From Actinocatenispora sp036503555 (GTDB taxonomy: Bacteria; Actinomycetota; Actinomycetes; Mycobacteriales; Micromonosporaceae), in assembly GCA_036503555.1 (NCBI GenBank), contig DASXWQ010000020.1:1-64000 (forward strand): a stretch of 64,000 bases of DNA, read 5' to 3'. Below the pieces are notes generated by a model, which saw nothing but the letters and a program-made list of their open reading frames with translations, was not told where the DNA came from and did no database searches. Below, in pieces: positions 61,924-64,000 of this stretch. How positions within the stretch are numbered: the stretch's first letter is position 1; every line of letters begins with the position of its first letter. The translations under genes were made by a program, and so were the position numbers.

Positions 61924-62786
61924 TGGACGGTCCGCACGCCGTCGGGTACACGCGCACGGCCCGCGGCCGGGTCGGCGCGGTCGCCCGCTACACCGCGCTG
62001 GGCGTCGCGGCCCTGCTGTTCCTGCTGCCGTTCTACCTGATCGTGCGCAACGGGCTGGCGTCGGAGGCGGACATCACCGCGCCGTCCTGGACGTTCTTCC
62101 CGACGTCGATCCACTGGTCCAACGTCACCGAGCTGTTCCGCGACCCGTCCGTACCGATGGCGCGGGCGCTCGGCAACTCGGCGGTGGTCAGCGTCGTGCA
62201 GACCGTCGGCCAGGTCGCGCTGTCCTCGATGGCCGGGTACGGCCTCGCCCGCATCCCCTTCCGGTACGCCAACGTCGTGCTCGGCGCGATCGTCGCGACG
62301 CTGATGATCCCGGCGGCGGTGACGTTCGTACCGACGTTCGTGGTGGTGTCGTCGCTGGGCTGGGTGTCGACGCTGCGCGGCCTGATCATCCCGGGGCTGT
62401 TCAGCGGGTTCACCGCGTTCCTGTTCCGGCAGTACTTCCTGTCGTTCCCGAAGGAGCTGGAGGAGGCGGCGCGGGTCGACGGCCTCGGCTACTGGGGCGC
62501 GTACTGGCGGATCGTGGTGCCGAACTCGCTCGGCTTCTTCGCCGCGATCGGCGTCATCACGTTCCTCGGCGCGTGGAACGCGTTCCTGTGGCCGCTGGTG
62601 ATCGGGCAGGACGAGTCGTCGTGGACGGTGCAGGTGGCGCTGTCGTCGTTCCTGACCGGGCAGACGATCAACCTGCACGAGCTGTTCGTCGCCGCCGCTG
62701 TCGCGATCCTGCCGCTGCTGCTGGTGTTCGTGTTCCTCCAGCGCTACCTGGTGCAGGGCGTCGCGGAGTCCGGCATCAAGGGCTGA
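61923..62786 (+). CDS. Sugar ABC transporter permease 2 (MalG-like, CUT1)
   Basis: A 287-residue permease: six helices, MalG-type opening (LLFLLPFYLIVRNGLAS), EAA loop FPKELEEAARVDGLGYWGAYWRIVVPNS. No ATPase gene follows, as is usual for actinobacterial CUT1 systems, where a shared MsiK-type ATPase serves many importers. Its last 11 bp overlap the end of the convergent MarR-GNAT gene. Confidence 0.93.
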   Translation: MDGPHAVGYTRTARGRVGAVARYTALGVAALLFLLPFYLIVRNGLASEADITAPSWTFFPTSIHWSNVTELFRDPSVPMARALGNSAVVSVVQTVGQVALSSMAGYGLARIPFRYANVVLGAIVATLMIPAAVTFVPTFVVVSSLGWVSTLRGLIIPGLFSGFTAFLFRQYFLSFPKELEEAARVDGLGYWGAYWRIVVPNSLGFFAAIGVITFLGAWNAFLWPLVIGQDESSWTVQVALSSFLTGQTINLHELFVAAAVAILPLLLVFVFLQRYLVQGVAESGIKG

Positions 62787-63642
62787 TCCGCTTGGTGAAC
62801 CAGTGGTGGGTGTGCGCCGTGTCGCCGTACGGCTTCGTCGCGCGGTAACCCGCCGACCGGTACAGCGCGACGGCCTCGCCCAGCGCCTCGTGCGTACCGA
62901 GGCGCAGCCGGGTCAGGCCCTTGTCCGCGGCGTGCCGCTCGGTCTCTGCGAGCAGCCGCCGGCCCAGGCCGATGCCCCGCGCGTCGGCGTGCACCCACAG
63001 GTGCCGCAGCTCGCCGGTGCGCGCGTCGAGCGGGCGGACCGCCGCACAGCCGACGGGCGTACCCGACTCGTGGGCGACGAGGAACACCGCGGCCTGCGCC
63101 GGGTCGACGAGGTCGTCGTCGGCGAAGCCCTCGGGAAACCTGTCGCGCAGCTCGTTCGCGTACGCGGTGAGGCAGCGGCGGGCGGCCGGCGCGGCCGGGT
63201 CGGCCTGCTCGACGCGGACCGCGCCGAGCCGCAGCAGCCGCTCCGCCCGGCCGAGCGCCGCGACCAGCTCGCCGCGCTGCGCCTCGGCCAGGCCGGACAG
63301 CAGGTCGTCGGCGACGCCGGTGGCGCGCCGGTTCATCTCCGCCACCTCGCGTCGCCCGGCGGCGGTCAGCGTTGCGCGGCGCGCCCGCGCGTCCGCCGGA
63401 TCGGGCGTGACCTCGACCAGCCGGTCGTCGCCGAGGCCGCGCAACAGCCGGGTCAGGTAGCCGGAGTCGAGGTCGAGCCGGCCGCGCAGCTCGCGCAGAT
63501 CCGTTGTGCCGGAACCGATCTCGTACAGCAGGCGGGCCTCGCCGAGGGGCCGGGACTGGCCCAGGTATCGATCGGTGAGCACGCCGATGTGCCGCGTGTA
63601 GAAGCGGTTGAACCGTCGCACCGCTGCCGCCTGCTCCGTCAC
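62776..63642 (-). CDS. MarR-GNAT fusion: regulator with acetyltransferase domain
   Basis: A 288-residue two-domain protein: a winged-helix MarR domain (about 1-140; RELRGRLDLDSGYLTRLLRGLGDDRLVEVTPDPADAR) fused to a GNAT acetyltransferase (about 155-288; LWVHADARGIGLGRRLLAETERHA is the acetyl-CoA loop, YRSAGY the end). It may couple sensing to acetylation of the same small molecule or of a protein. GTG at 63642 sits 8 nt after a TAAGGT -10, so the mRNA is probably leaderless, and a perfect palindrome covers the promoter. Confidence 0.9.
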   Translation of the reverse strand: MTEQAAAVRRFNRFYTRHIGVLTDRYLGQSRPLGEARLLYEIGSGTTDLRELRGRLDLDSGYLTRLLRGLGDDRLVEVTPDPADARARRATLTAAGRREVAEMNRRATGVADDLLSGLAEAQRGELVAALGRAERLLRLGAVRVEQADPAAPAARRCLTAYANELRDRFPEGFADDDLVDPAQAAVFLVAHESGTPVGCAAVRPLDARTGELRHLWVHADARGIGLGRRLLAETERHAADKGLTRLRLGTHEALGEAVALYRSAGYRATKPYGDTAHTHHWFTKRISP

Positions 63643-63643
63643 A

Positions 63644-63665
63644 ATCTCTGACCTTAGTCAGAGAT
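63644..63665 (-). promoter_or_regulatory. MarR autoregulatory operator over a leaderless promoter
   Basis: Arms ATCTCTGAC and GTCAGAGAT (9 bp, perfect) around CTTA. The minus-strand -10 TAAGGT (63656-63651) lies in its centre, 8 nt from the GTG start. Binding would block transcription of the MarR-GNAT gene directly. Confidence 0.75.
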
Positions 63666-63769
63666 CATCGGACACGCCAGCCGCCGGCTCGCCGCCGGCG
63701 CCGGGCGATACGCTGTGCCGATCATGAGCGCAGCCGACCGACCACCGCCGTACCCGAACCGGCGTCGCC

Positions 63770-64000
63770 ATGGCTGACGGCGGAGACCTGTCGCGACTGC
63801 GGCAGCTCAACGAGCGCACCGTCCTCGCCGCCGTACGCACCGCCGGCGAGATGCGCGTCGCGCAGATCGTCGCGTCCACCGGGCTCGGGCGTACCGCGGT
63901 CGAGGACGTGCTGTCCAGCCTCGTCGCCCGTCGCTGGCTGGTCGAGGAGCAGCCAGCGGTACGCGGGCGCGGCCGGCCCGCACGCAGCTACCGGTTCCGC
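63770..64000 (+). CDS. ROK-family regulator, N-terminal helix-turn-helix (partial)
   Basis: The first 77 codons of a gene cut by the window end. The sequence LRQLNERTVLAAVRTAGEMRVAQIVASTGLGRTAVEDVLSSL is the winged-helix region of ROK/NagC/XylR repressors, with the wing ending RGRGRPARSYRF just where the sugar-kinase-like domain normally begins. It may control the neighbouring sugar importer, by context only. An overlapping 17-codon ORF (63724-63777) precedes it. Confidence 0.8.
   Translation, partial: MADGGDLSRLRQLNERTVLAAVRTAGEMRVAQIVASTGLGRTAVEDVLSSLVARRWLVEEQPAVRGRGRPARSYRFR

Noticed and set aside
63724..63777. 17-codon ORF overlapping the start of the ROK regulator
   Set aside because: Too short and Pro/Arg-rich with no ribosome site. 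A leader peptide is possible but unsupported.

Overview
The window is 64 kb of very G+C-rich DNA with strongly G/C-biased third codon positions, many GTG starts, 4-bp ATGA/GTGA gene overlaps, twin-arginine and lipoprotein signals, and frequent apparently leaderless genes. Together these indicate a filamentous actinobacterium. The marked excess of the tetranucleotide GTAC and the gene types (GH64, sedolisin, DUF574-type methyltransferase, DUF4396) fit a Micromonosporaceae-like organism, but that family assignment is inference. It looks like ordinary chromosome: I found no rRNA, tRNA, CRISPR array, phage, transposase or integrase.

Layout. 0-5.8 kb: a secreted phosphoesterase, an EfeO/EfeB iron-uptake pair without EfeU, and an unrecognised secreted protein. 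5.9-9.3 kb: a tightly overlapping sugar-acid operon (dihydrodipicolinate-synthase-like dehydratase, glucarate-dehydratase-like enolase-superfamily enzyme, TIM-barrel-like protein of unknown function) with its own promoter and a perfect palindromic operator. 9.4-12.2 kb: a small membrane protein and an OmpR-type two-component system. 12.3-15.6 kb: an autoregulated LacI-GH16-GH64 operon for secreted beta-1,3-glucan hydrolysis. 15.6-24.7 kb: adenosine deaminase, spermidine-synthase-like protein, SPOUT RNA methyltransferase, a DUF574 methyltransferase overlapping a GGDEF-EAL protein, two dehydrogenases, thioredoxin and an alpha/beta hydrolase. 24.8-27.9 kb: Lon protease behind an HspR-type (HAIR) box, and a membrane protein. 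28-33 kb: a divergent TetR/quinone-oxidoreductase pair, DoxX, a sedolisin protease and a Bcr/CflA-type efflux pump. 33-40.9 kb: a GH2 beta-galactosidase, an NmrA-like protein, a small NTF2-like protein, a divergent GlxA-type regulator/MFS pair and an acetyltransferase. 40.8-47.9 kb: class A penicillin-binding protein, GHL10-type glycoside hydrolase, a 6-TM half-MFS protein with an unclear 3' end, a nucleotidyltransferase and an LCP cell-wall ligase. 47.9-53.2 kb: an NMT1/THI5-like ABC importer divergent from a CitA/CitB-type two-component system. 53.3-59.6 kb: TetR-controlled oxidoreductase, DinB, isochorismatase-like hydrolase, LysE exporter, TetR, alpha/beta hydrolase and a DUF4396 membrane protein. 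59.7-64 kb: a CUT1 sugar ABC importer without its ATPase, a MarR-GNAT fusion and the start of a ROK regulator.

The most notable signals are regulatory and genome-wide rather than one new multigene system. A 13-bp palindrome (GTCCAC-W-GTGGAC) recurs five times exactly, plus near-copies, all inside genes. Two nearly identical CsoR-like operators link thioredoxin and DUF4396, which lie 35 kb apart. At least seven genes have a -10 hexamer 6-9 nt before the start codon and no ribosome binding site. Three genes carry the rare TTA (bldA) codon. The best candidate for new biochemistry is the cysteine-rich TIM-barrel-like protein embedded in the sugar-acid operon.
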